A DNA stretch of 64,000 nt from Streptomyces hyderabadensis (GTDB lineage: Bacteria; Actinomycetota; Actinomycetes; Streptomycetales; Streptomycetaceae): positions 1 through 64,000 of the forward strand of contig NZ_JAIOJZ010000037.1 of NCBI RefSeq assembly GCF_020404845.1, given 5' to 3'. The notes under the pieces are model-generated. The model did no database searches. It was not told where the DNA came from and saw nothing but the letters and a program-made list of their open reading frames with translations. Below are positions 53,551 through 64,000 of the stretch, in pieces. A program made the position numbers and the translations under genes. Within the stretch, counting starts at the first letter, position 1. Each line of letters begins with the position of its first letter.

Positions 53551-55701
53551 TCAGCCGATGTCGGGCGGATCGATCCGCACCCACACCGCCGGGTCGCTCC
53601 CGCGTGCCGTCCGCGCCGCCTGGGCGGCCTTCAGCGCACCGGCCAGCGCCGCCCCGCGTCCCGGCGGCACCCGGACCAGCGCACGCTCCCAGTGCTCGCC
53701 GGGCGGCGGCGCCCCCACCCGCCGCGGCCGCCCCGGTGGCGTGACCGGCAGGGGCACCGGGCCGAGCACCTCCGCCTCCCGCGGCAGCTCGACCGCGCCG
53801 AGGAAGCCGGCCACCGCCTCAGCTGGCCCCACCACCGCCGCCATCCGCGACACCGGCGGAAAGCCCAGCTCGGCCCGCTCCGCCAGCTCCCGCAGCGCGT
53901 GCCCGGCCGGGTCCCAGCGCACCAGCGCCTGCACCGGCCGCAGGGTCGGCTCGGCGACCGCGACGACGGTGCCCCCGGCGCTCTGCGGGCGCACCAGCGC
54001 AGCGGCGGCCAGCCAGCGCCGCAGCGCGTCCTCACCGGCACGGAGATCGGGCCGCCCGAGCATCGCCCAGCCGTCGAGCAGCAGCGCCGCCGCGTAGCCG
54101 CCCTCGGCCACGGGTTCCGCCCCCGGGGTGCTCACGACCAGGGCCGGGGCCTCGGACACCGTGTCCAGCACGTGCTCGCGCCCGGAGGTGCGCACGGGGA
54201 CGGCGGGGAAGGCCCGCCCCAGCTCCTCCGCGGTGCGGCGGGCACCCACGATCTGCGCGCGCAGCCGGACGGCCCCGCACTCCGGGCAGGACCAGGCGCC
54301 CTCCTCGCGCCCGCACCAGCCGCACCGCAGCGCGGACCCGGACTCCTGGCCCTCCAGCGGCCCCGAGCAGTGCCGGCACCGCGCGGGCGTCCGGCACGCC
54401 GCGCAGGCCATCCGCGGTACGTAACCGCGCCGGGGTACCTGCACGAGCACCGGTCCGTGCCGCAGTCCGTCCCTGACGGTCTGCCAGGCGAGGCTCGGCA
54501 GCCGGGCGGCGCGGGCGGCCTCGTCCCGGGCCAGGTCCTGGTCCCCCACGGTCCGCACCAGCGGCGCGGCGGCCCGCACCTGCTCCCGGGCGGCGACCAG
54601 CGGCCGGGCCCAGCCGGTCTCCACCAGCTGGGCCGCCTCCACGGTGCAGCTCCAGCCGCCCAGCAGGAAGGCGCACCGGTCCTGGGCGGCGCGCAGCAGC
54701 AGCACCTCGCGGGCGTGCGGCTGCGGGGCGTGCGGTTCGCCGTGGCTGTCGTCACCGTCGTCCCACAGGGCGACCAGGCCGAGGTCCCGCACCGGCGCGA
54801 ACATGGCGGCCCGGGTCCCGATCACGGCCCGTACGGCGCCCCGGCGCACCGCGAGCCACTCGGCGTACCGCTTCTCGGGACCGGCGTCGGCGGTGAGCAC
54901 CGCGTGCCGGCCCTCGCCCAGGAGCGCGGTGAGCGCGGCGTCGGCGCGGGCGACCGCCCGGCCGTCCGGCAGGACCACGAGGGCGCCCCGGCCGGAGGCC
55001 AGCGTCGCCGCCACGGCCCGCGCCAGCTCGTCCGTCCACCGCGGACCGGGCAGCGCGTTCCACACGGCGCGCGGGGTGCCGCCGGACGCGAGGGCCGCGA
55101 TGAACGCCGCCCCCTGCTCGTAGCGCGTCCACGGTCCCGGTTCGGGGACCGGCGGTGCCGGCAGCGGCGGCGGCGAGGCCCGCTTCTCGGCGCGCGCGTT
55201 GCGCGGGGGCACGGCGAGCTGGAGGACGTCGGCGACGCTGCCCGCGTACCGGTCGGCGACCGCGCGGACGAGGCCGAGCAGCTCCTCGTCGAGGATCCGC
55301 TCGGGCGAGACGACCTGGGCCAGCGCGGCCAGCGGCCCCGCGTAGTCGGACTCGGCGAGGCGCTCGACGAGGAAGCCGTCGATGAGCCCGCCGCCCTCGC
55401 GCCGCCCGTCGCGCACCCGGTGCCGTCCGGCGCCGAAGCGCACCCGCACCCGCACCCCGGGCTGGGCGTCGGCGTCCAGCTCCTCGGGCACGGCGTAGTC
55501 GAAGTACCGGTCGAGATGGAGCACGCCCTTGTCGACCAGGACCCTGGCGACCGGCAGCTCCTTGGCGAGCGCGGCACCGCGCCAGGTGCGCGGCTTGGCC
55601 CGCGGGGTCTTCGCCTTGCGCACGGTCTCCCGGATGAGCGCGAGCTGCTCGGGCGGCGCGTCCTGCGCGCCGCCCTGCTCCGGTCCGTTCTCGCTGCTCA
55701 C
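53551..55701 (-). CDS. priA: Primosomal protein N' PriA (helicase-inactive actinobacterial form)
   Basis: A 716-residue PriA homologue for replication restart at collapsed forks. The N-terminal 3'-DNA-binding domain (about 45-150, LPVARVLVDKGVLHLDRYFDYAVPEELDADAQPGVRVRVRFG) is normal. The zinc region is complete with eight cysteines (CAACRTPARCRHC ... CGWCGREEGAWSCPECG). Walker A is missing: at its place stands GALVVLPDGRAVARADAALTAL, and no DExH box is seen, the accepted state in Actinobacteria. So it probably acts as a loader without helicase action. GTG 55701 is chosen; sequence upstream is not PriA-like. Confidence 0.93.
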   Translation of the reverse strand: MSSENGPEQGGAQDAPPEQLALIRETVRKAKTPRAKPRTWRGAALAKELPVARVLVDKGVLHLDRYFDYAVPEELDADAQPGVRVRVRFGAGRHRVRDGRREGGGLIDGFLVERLAESDYAGPLAALAQVVSPERILDEELLGLVRAVADRYAGSVADVLQLAVPPRNARAEKRASPPPLPAPPVPEPGPWTRYEQGAAFIAALASGGTPRAVWNALPGPRWTDELARAVAATLASGRGALVVLPDGRAVARADAALTALLGEGRHAVLTADAGPEKRYAEWLAVRRGAVRAVIGTRAAMFAPVRDLGLVALWDDGDDSHGEPHAPQPHAREVLLLRAAQDRCAFLLGGWSCTVEAAQLVETGWARPLVAAREQVRAAAPLVRTVGDQDLARDEAARAARLPSLAWQTVRDGLRHGPVLVQVPRRGYVPRMACAACRTPARCRHCSGPLEGQESGSALRCGWCGREEGAWSCPECGAVRLRAQIVGARRTAEELGRAFPAVPVRTSGREHVLDTVSEAPALVVSTPGAEPVAEGGYAAALLLDGWAMLGRPDLRAGEDALRRWLAAAALVRPQSAGGTVVAVAEPTLRPVQALVRWDPAGHALRELAERAELGFPPVSRMAAVVGPAEAVAGFLGAVELPREAEVLGPVPLPVTPPGRPRRVGAPPPGEHWERALVRVPPGRGAALAGALKAAQAARTARGSDPAVWVRIDPPDIG

Positions 55702-55829
55702 GCCTGCATTCTCGCAAAGACCACTGACAGCACTGCCGGGACGGGAGCATGCGGCGAGGCCCGGCGCCCCCGTCGGGGACACCGGGCCTCGTCACGCCCG
55801 TCGGGCGCGGTGGCGCCCAGGAGTCCTGT

Positions 55830-57038
55830 CTACAGGCCGGCGGCCTCGCGCAGCGCGTCCACGCGGTCGGTGCGCTCCCACGTGAAGTCGGGCAGCTCAC
55901 GGCCGAAGTGGCCGTACGCCGCGGTCTGGGCGTAGATCGGGCGCAGCAGGTCGAGGTCGCGGATGATGGCGGCCGGACGCAGGTCGAAGACCTCGTCGAT
56001 CGCCTTCTCGATCTTCTCGGGCTCGACCTTGGCCGTGCCGAAGGTCTCCACGAACAGGCCCACCGGCTCCGCCTTGCCGATCGCGTAGGCCACCTGGACC
56101 TCGCAGCGGGCGGCGAGACCCGCCGCCACCACGTTCTTGGCGACCCAGCGCATCGCGTACGCCGCGGAACGGTCGACCTTGGACGGGTCCTTGCCGGAGA
56201 AGGCCCCGCCGCCGTGCCGGGCCATGCCGCCGTAGGTGTCGATGATGATCTTCCGGCCGGTCAGGCCCGCGTCGCCCATCGGGCCGCCGATCTCGAAGCG
56301 GCCGGTCGGGTTGACCAGGAGGCGGTAGTTCTCCGTGTCGATCTTGATGCCGTCCTCCAGGAGCGCCTTCAGCTCCGGCTCGACGACGAATTCCTTGATG
56401 TCGGGGGCCAGCAGCGATTCCAGATCGATGTCGCTGGCGTGCTGGGAGGAGACGACGACCGTGTCGAGGCGGACGGCCTTGTCGCCGTCGTACTCGATGG
56501 TGACCTGGGTCTTGCCGTCCGGACGCAGGTAGGGGATGGTGCCGTTCTTGCGGACCTCGGACAGGCGCTTGGACAGGCGGTGCGCCAGGAAGACCGGCAG
56601 CGGCATCAGCGTCGGCGTCTCGTCGGAGGCGTACCCGAACATCAGGCCCTGGTCACCGGCGCCCTGCCGGTCCAGCTCGTCCTCGTCGCCCTCGACGCGG
56701 TTCTCGTAGGCCGTGTCGACGCCCTGCGCGATGTCCGGGGACTGCGCGCCGATGGAGACCGAGACGCCGCAGGAGGCGCCGTCGAAGCCCTTCTTGGAGG
56801 AGTCGTAGCCGATCTCCAGGATCTTGCCGCGGACCAGGTTGGCGATGTCCGCGTAGGCCTTGGTGGTGACCTCGCCGGCCACGTGCACCAGGCCGGTGGT
56901 GATCAGGGTTTCGACGGCGACCCGGGAGGTCGGGTCCGCGCTCAGTAGCGCGTCGAGAATCGTGTCGCTGATCTGGTCAGCGATCTTGTCGGGGTGACCT
57001 TCGGTCACGGACTCCGAGGTGAAAAGGCGACGGGACAC
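55830..57038 (-). CDS. metK: S-adenosylmethionine synthase
   Basis: A 402-residue enzyme forming SAM from methionine and ATP. The three MAT motifs are complete: [25 protein letters not shown] (ATP/His), [23 protein letters not shown], and [26 protein letters not shown] 57038 gives the conserved [10 protein letters not shown] start; the frame is open further upstream. It lies downstream of coaBC with a 239-bp gap. In Streptomyces extra SAM is known to switch on antibiotic formation, so this gene has metabolic reach. The upstream gap has small hairpins but no SAM riboswitch I can recognise. Confidence 0.97.
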   Translation of the reverse strand: MSRRLFTSESVTEGHPDKIADQISDTILDALLSADPTSRVAVETLITTGLVHVAGEVTTKAYADIANLVRGKILEIGYDSSKKGFDGASCGVSVSIGAQSPDIAQGVDTAYENRVEGDEDELDRQGAGDQGLMFGYASDETPTLMPLPVFLAHRLSKRLSEVRKNGTIPYLRPDGKTQVTIEYDGDKAVRLDTVVVSSQHASDIDLESLLAPDIKEFVVEPELKALLEDGIKIDTENYRLLVNPTGRFEIGGPMGDAGLTGRKIIIDTYGGMARHGGGAFSGKDPSKVDRSAAYAMRWVAKNVVAAGLAARCEVQVAYAIGKAEPVGLFVETFGTAKVEPEKIEKAIDEVFDLRPAAIIRDLDLLRPIYAQTAAYGHFGRELPDFTWERTDRVDALREAAGL

Positions 57039-57277
57039 AACGCTCCCTGGGGTTGCAGCGGCTGCTGGCTGATCATTTGTGGACGGCACGGGGAGCTGCA
57101 CCCGGCGACGTCCGAGAACAGTTTATCGGTCGCACTCTGCCGCGGGCCCACCTGTCTCAGCTCTCGGGAGGGCTGTGACCTGCGGCACGGGCATTCTGCC
57201 CAGAAGGACGCGTCCTTGGCCAGGGGCGCCACGCTCGAATGCGCCGTCTTCGAGGCTCCTTGGAGCAAATGGGTCAG

Positions 57278-58480
57278 TCACTCCAGCCGGGCGGCGACCA
57301 GGTCCCAGACCGTGTCGGCCAGGGCTTCCTTCGGCCCGTGGGCGACCGGTGTCTCGCTCCCGTCGGCGCCCAGGACCACCGCCTCGTTCTCCTCCGAGCC
57401 GAAGGTCTTGCGCTCCCCCACCTCGTTCACCACGAGCAGGTCGCAGCCCTTGCGTTTCAGCTTGGCCCGGCCGTTGGCCAGCACGTCGTCGGTCTCGGCG
57501 GCGAAGCCGACGACCACCTGCCCGGAGCGGGCCCGGGCCGTGGAGATCTCCGCGAGGATGTCCGGATTGCGCACCAGGGCGATCGGTGCGGGGTCCTGGT
57601 CGTCCTTCTTCTTGATCTTCCCGGTGGCGTACGTCGCCGGCCGGAAGTCCGCGACCGCCGCGGCCATGACGACCGCGTCCGCGTCCGCCGCGGCGCGCAG
57701 CATCGCCTCGCGCAGCTCCACCGCCGTGCCGACCCGCACCACGTCGACCCCGGCCGGGTCGGGCATCGACGCGTTCGCCGCTACCAGCGTGACGCGGGCG
57801 CCGCGGGCGGCGGCGGTGCGGGCGAGGGCGTAGCCCTGCTTGCCGGAGGAGCGGTTGCCGAGGAAGCGGACGGGGTCGAGGGGCTCCCGGGTGCCGCCGG
57901 CGCTGACCACCACGTGCCGTCCGGCGAGGTCGGGCTCGCGCACCCCGCGGGCGAGCACCCGGCGGCAGACCTCGAAGATCTCGCCCGGGTCGGGCAGCCG
58001 GCCCTTGCCGGTGTCGACGCCGGTGAGGCGGCCGACGGCGGGCTCGATCACCACGGCGCCGCGGCGGCGCAGCGTCGCCACGTTCTCCCGGGTGGCCGGG
58101 TGCTCCCACATCTCGGTGTGCATGGCGGGCGCGAAGACGACCGGGCAGCGGGCCGTGAGCAGGGTGTTGGTGAGCAGGTCGTCGGCGATGCCGTGGGCCG
58201 CCTTGGCGAGCATGTCGGCCGTGGCCGGGGCGACGACGACCAGGTCGGCGTGCTGGCCGATGCGCACGTGCGGGACCTCGTGGACGTCGTCCCAGACCTC
58301 GGTCGACACGGGGTTGCCGGACAGGGCGGACCAGGTGGCGGCGCCCACGAAGTGCAGCGCGGAGGCGGTGGGGACGACCCGGACGTCGTGTCCCGACTCG
58401 GTGAGTCTGCGCAGCAGCTCACAGGCCTTGTACGCGGCGATGCCGCCGCTGACCCCCAGAACGACCTTGGGCTTGTCCAC
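57278..58480 (-). CDS. coaBC: Bifunctional phosphopantothenoylcysteine decarboxylase/synthase CoaBC
   Basis: A 400-residue bifunctional enzyme of coenzyme A biosynthesis. N-terminal flavin decarboxylase (about 1-185): VVLGVSGGIAAYKACELLRRL, PVVFAPAMHTEMWEHPATRENV. C-terminal CTP-dependent synthase (about 190-400): VVVSAGGTREPLDPVRFLGNRSSGKQGYALARTAAARG, FRPATYATGKIKKKDDQDP and VGFAAETDDV. It makes 4'-phosphopantetheine from phosphopantothenate, Cys and CTP. An 11-bp inverted repeat lies 28 bp upstream of its ATG. Confidence 0.97.
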   Translation of the reverse strand: MDKPKVVLGVSGGIAAYKACELLRRLTESGHDVRVVPTASALHFVGAATWSALSGNPVSTEVWDDVHEVPHVRIGQHADLVVVAPATADMLAKAAHGIADDLLTNTLLTARCPVVFAPAMHTEMWEHPATRENVATLRRRGAVVIEPAVGRLTGVDTGKGRLPDPGEIFEVCRRVLARGVREPDLAGRHVVVSAGGTREPLDPVRFLGNRSSGKQGYALARTAAARGARVTLVAANASMPDPAGVDVVRVGTAVELREAMLRAAADADAVVMAAAVADFRPATYATGKIKKKDDQDPAPIALVRNPDILAEISTARARSGQVVVGFAAETDDVLANGRAKLKRKGCDLLVVNEVGERKTFGSEENEAVVLGADGSETPVAHGPKEALADTVWDLVAARLE

Positions 58481-58507
58481 CGTCTCTCCCCGGTTCGGAT
58501 ACCGCGC

Positions 58508-58536
58508 TCGTACACGCGCTCGGACCGCGTGTACGA
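58508..58536. promoter_or_regulatory. 11-bp inverted repeat upstream of coaBC
   Basis: TCGTACACGCG (58508-58518), 7 bp, CGCGTGTACGA (58526-58536), perfect arms, 28 bp before the coaBC start and after the rpoZ terminator. It could be an operator or a leader hairpin near the ribosome site. Confidence 0.6.
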
Positions 58537-58547
58537 CCCATCACACA

Positions 58548-58582
58548 CCACAGGCCCGACAGTCGGACTGCCGGGCCTGTGG
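58548..58582 (-). terminator. rpoZ terminator
   Basis: CCACAGGCCCG (58548-58558) pairs with CGGGCCTGTGG (58572-58582); inside, CAGTC and GACTG extend the stem. It lies 47 bp after the rpoZ stop, so it probably ends the gmk-rpoZ transcript before coaBC. Confidence 0.8.
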
Positions 58583-58628
58583 ATAAGTCAGCGCAAGGCT
58601 GAAGATATTACTGCCGATGCCGCTGGTA

Positions 58629-58901
58629 CTACTGCGCCGGGCCTTCGATGGCCTCGGAGGTCAGCAGACCGGCGTTGATCTCGCGCAGGGCGATCGAGAG
58701 CGGCTTCTCGTGGACGTGGGTGTCGACGAGCGGACCGACGTACTCCAGCAGGCCCTCGCCGAGCTGCGAGTAGTACGCGTTGATCTGGCGGGCCCGCTTG
58801 GCCGCGTAGATCACGAGGCTGTACTTCGAGTCCGTGGCCTCGAGGAGCTCGTCGATCGGCGGGTTGATGATGCCCTCGGGCGCGGAGATGGAAGAGGACA
58901 C
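58629..58901 (-). CDS. rpoZ: RNA polymerase omega subunit
   Basis: The 90-residue omega subunit that helps fold and assemble the beta' subunit. Sequence [68 protein letters not shown] is the actinobacterial form, with the conserved [16 protein letters not shown] helix. It follows gmk by 62 bp on the same strand. In S. coelicolor loss of rpoZ is known to affect morphology and antibiotic production. Confidence 0.97.
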   Translation of the reverse strand: MSSSISAPEGIINPPIDELLEATDSKYSLVIYAAKRARQINAYYSQLGEGLLEYVGPLVDTHVHEKPLSIALREINAGLLTSEAIEGPAQ

Positions 58902-58963
58902 GCTCTACCTTCCGATGGATGGGAAAGATTCAGTCGGGACGACCGCAGGATGACCAGTGGCGA

Positions 58964-59557
58964 TCACACGACGTTCGTCAAGGCTAGCAGCTCGCGCGCC
59001 ACGTCCTCGACGGAGGTGTTCACCAGTGTCTGGTCGAACTCCGGCTCGGCCGCCAGCTCGACCCTGGCCGCGGTGAGGCGGCGCTCGATCACCTCCGGCG
59101 GCTCGGTGCCGCGGCCGGTGAGCCTGCGCACCAGCTCGTCCCAGGAGGGCGGGGCCAGGAACACCAGCCGGGCCTCGGGCATGGACTCGCGGACCTGCCG
59201 CGCCCCCTGGAGGTCGATCTCCAGCAGGACCGGCTCACCGGCCTCCAGGCGCTCCAGCACGGCCGTGCGCGGCGTGCCGTAGCGGTTGCCGGCGAACTCG
59301 GCCCACTCCAGCAGCTCGCCGTTGGCGATCAGCTTGTCCATCTCCTCGTCGCTGACGAAGAAGTAGTGGACGCCGTGCTGCTCCCCGGGGCGGGGCTTGC
59401 GGGTCGTCGCCGAGACCGACAGCCATACCTCGGGGTGTTCCTTGCGCATATGGGCGACGACCGTGCTCTTGCCGACCCCCGAGGGGCCGGAGAGCACGGT
59501 CAGCCGCGGACGTGCGTCCGGGGGTACGGGGGACGTCCCCCGGGGTGTTGCAGCCAT
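58964..59557 (-). CDS. gmk: Guanylate kinase
   Basis: A 197-residue kinase phosphorylating GMP to GDP. P-loop [19 protein letters not shown] at about 17-35, GMP-binding segment [49 protein letters not shown], and [32 protein letters not shown]. An extra N-terminal tail [15 protein letters not shown] precedes the core. It lies 37 bp downstream of the sIHF gene; co-transcription is likely. Confidence 0.97.
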   Translation of the reverse strand: MAATPRGTSPVPPDARPRLTVLSGPSGVGKSTVVAHMRKEHPEVWLSVSATTRKPRPGEQHGVHYFFVSDEEMDKLIANGELLEWAEFAGNRYGTPRTAVLERLEAGEPVLLEIDLQGARQVRESMPEARLVFLAPPSWDELVRRLTGRGTEPPEVIERRLTAARVELAAEPEFDQTLVNTSVEDVARELLALTNVV

Positions 59558-59594
59558 GCAGCGATTATTCCAGCAATCGCGGAGTGGTCGGGAC

Positions 59595-59918
59595 TCAGCT
59601 GCCGGTGCTGCCGAACTCGCGCTCCAGGGAAGCGATCTGGTTGGAACCGAGACCGCGCACCCGGCGGCTCTCGGAGATGCCCAGGCGCTCCATGATCTGC
59701 TTGGCGCGGACTTTGCCCACGCCCGGCAGGGACTCGAGGAGGGCGGAGACCTTCATCTTGCCGATGACGTCGTTCTTCTGTCCCTGCTGGATGACCTCGT
59801 GGAGGGAGGCACCGGAGTGCTTGAGTCGATTCTTGACCTCGGCCCGCTCCCGGCGAGCCGCGGCGGCCTTTTCGAGCGCGGCTGCGCGCTGTTCAGGGGT
59901 AAGGGGCGGAAGAGCCAC
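59595..59918 (-). CDS. sihF: Streptomyces integration host factor sIHF
   Basis: A 107-residue nucleoid protein of the actinobacterial IHF (mIHF/sIHF) group, unrelated in fold to E. coli IHF. It binds duplex DNA without strict sequence and affects topology, sporulation and antibiotic production. The N-terminal helix [32 protein letters not shown] and the helix-two-turns-helix [32 protein letters not shown] are complete. GTG 59918 is the conserved start, with GAGGTGA upstream. It follows pyrF (gap 223 bp, probably with its own promoter). Confidence 0.96.
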   Translation of the reverse strand: MALPPLTPEQRAAALEKAAAARRERAEVKNRLKHSGASLHEVIQQGQKNDVIGKMKVSALLESLPGVGKVRAKQIMERLGISESRRVRGLGSNQIASLEREFGSTGS

Positions 59919-60141
59919 GCCTACGTCACCTCGGATGTCGAACTGTCGGATACGGACCGGTGAGGAACCTAGTCGCCCCTCACCTGGTGAGCCACGAGCA
60001 ACACGCTCGCCCGTTGACTCTCGACGGAGACTAGCGGTCAAGTCCGCCAGAGTCAGCGAGAACAGCGGAAAAGTCCTGGTCAGCCTCCGTCAGGACGGAC
60101 ATTTAGGACATACTCCCTCTGATTTGAGGATGTATCCAGAG

Positions 60142-60983
60142 TCAGGGGGCCGAGAGCGCGGTCCGGATCTCCGCCGCGAAACGGTCCGTGGCACTCCGCA
60201 ACGCTGCGGTTTCGGGCCCGTGACGAAGAACACCCCGGCTGACGTTCGGCACCACGTTGCGCACCGCCGCGCCGAACACCCGCGGCAGGTCCGCGGGCGT
60301 GGCCCCCTGGGCACCGATGCCCGGCGCCAGCAGCGGCCCGTTGATGCCCAGGTCGTACGAGGCCAGGTCGCCGAGGGTGGCACCGACCACCGCGCCGAAG
60401 GACCCCAGCGGCTCCTCCCCCGCGTTCTCCGCGGCCAGGTGCGCCAGCATCGTCGCCCCGACGTTCCGTCCGTCGTGCCGCACGGCGTGCTGGACCTCGC
60501 CGCCCTCCGGGTTGGAGGTCAGCGCCAGCACGAACAGGCCCGCGCCGCTCTCGCGCGCCAGGTCGACGGCCGGCTTCAGGGAGCCGTAGCCGAGGTACGG
60601 GGAGACGGTCAGCGCGTCCGAGAACAGCGGCGCGTCCTTGTGCAGGAACGACTCGGCGTACGCGGCCATGGTCGAGCCGATGTCGCCGCGCTTGGCGTCC
60701 ATGACGACCAGCGCACCGGCCGCCCGCGCCTCCTCGACCGCCTTCTCCAGGACCGCGACGCCGCGGGAGCCGAAGCGCTCGAAGAAAGCGCTCTGCGGCT
60801 TGAGCACGGCGACCCGGTCGGCCACCGCCTCGACGACGGTGCGGCTGAAGCGCTCCAGACCGGCCACGTCGTCGTTCAGGCCCCACTCGGCGAGCAGGGA
60901 GGCGTGCGGGTCGATGCCGACGCACAGCGGCCCGCGCTCGTCCATCGCGCGGCGCAGCCGGGCACCGAAGGGTTCCGTCACCG

Positions 60984-60987
<4 letters not shown>
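60142..60987 (-). CDS. pyrF: Orotidine 5'-phosphate decarboxylase (type 2)
   Basis: A 281-residue OMP decarboxylase, last step of UMP synthesis. It is the longer type 2 form of Actinobacteria: FGARLRRAMDERGPLCVGIDPHASLLAEWGL at the start, catalytic Lys-Asp motif VVMDAKRGDIGSTMAAYAESFL, and GVLRHGPETAALR near the end. ATG 60987 overlaps the pyrD stop (ATGA), so the two are translationally coupled. Confidence 0.97.
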
Positions 60988-62090
<1,103 letters not shown>

Positions 62091-62131
62091 GTGTCCTCGT
62101 GAAGCCTCTGCGGTGCTCTGGGGCTCATGAA

Positions 62132-62161
62132 GAGGGGGACACCGTTTCCGGTGTCCCCCTC
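62132..62161. terminator. Terminator between carB and pyrD
   Basis: A perfect 13-bp stem, GAGGGGGACACCG (62132-62144) and CGGTGTCCCCCTC (62149-62161), 4-nt loop, eight bases after the carB stop. It can limit readthrough from carB into pyrD-pyrF. Confidence 0.87.
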
Positions 62162-62168
62162 GGGGCTG

Positions 62169-64000
<1,832 letters not shown>

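Noticed and set aside
57039-57277. Possible SAM riboswitch before metK
   Set aside because: Small hairpins (GGGCA-TTC-TGCCC, GGACGCGTCC) are present, but none of the conserved SAM-I, II or IV core elements could be laid out.
60060-60141. Resemblance of the pyrF downstream region to the 17190-17220 region (both can be read as YVLNVR)
   Set aside because: Only about 15 bases agree loosely, and the two lie in opposite settings; chance cannot be excluded.

Overview
This 64 kb window is Streptomyces chromosome. It is uniformly very GC-rich, coding frames have almost only G/C in third position, and GTG starts are common. It carries actinomycete markers (RbpA, sIHF, GuaB1, DasR-type chitinase operators, a sigma-R-type promoter). 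From memory, gene content and order match the S. coelicolor stretch around SCO1417-SCO1483; I could not check this by search. I see no rRNA, tRNA, CRISPR, IS element or prophage.

Left part (0.3-10 kb): a MocR-type regulator divergent from a YczE-type membrane protein and a glycerophosphodiester phosphodiesterase, then an MFS exporter, rbpA behind a sigma-R promoter, an fxsA-like gene, ppm1 (polyprenol-phosphate mannose synthase) with a heptapeptide-repeat tail, an amidohydrolase and an Lrp regulator. Middle left (10-24 kb): small hypotheticals, an acyl-CoA dehydrogenase, chitinase ChiD, a TetR regulator, a 46-residue membrane protein, a secreted C39-type peptidase, a P-loop kinase, an EccA-like AAA ATPase without ESX partners, two overlapping CNNM/CorC-type membrane proteins, then hisG and hisE. 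Next (23.9-27.2 kb) is the riboflavin operon ribE-ribM-ribA-ribH behind an FMN riboswitch. A second, larger chitinase with a C-terminal chitin-binding domain follows. Both chitinase promoters carry the same pair of 12-bp operator-like repeats 22 bp apart.

Centre (30-49 kb) is accessory metabolism: an NmrA-like protein, a ROK regulator divergent from an MFS carrier, a hotdog thioesterase, a uracil/xanthine permease, a GH6 glycosidase and an F420-type oxidoreductase. It also holds an amino-acid catabolism block: FAD amino-acid/amine oxidase, nitrilase-family amidase, MFS, Lrp regulator and APC permease. Two helically phased arrays of CGTTGCG boxes lie upstream of the nitrilase-oxidase and permease-lrp units and are my best candidate for an undescribed regulon. 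A 44-bp perfect palindrome lies next to a small HTH gene, followed by guaB1, an orphan barstar and a SorC-type regulator.

Right part (49-64 kb) is housekeeping on the minus strand, in transcription order carB (cut by the window end), pyrD, pyrF, sIHF, gmk, rpoZ, coaBC, metK, priA, fmt, rsmB, rpe. It links pyrimidine synthesis, nucleoid structure, GMP kinase, RNA polymerase omega, CoA and SAM synthesis, replication restart and translation initiation.
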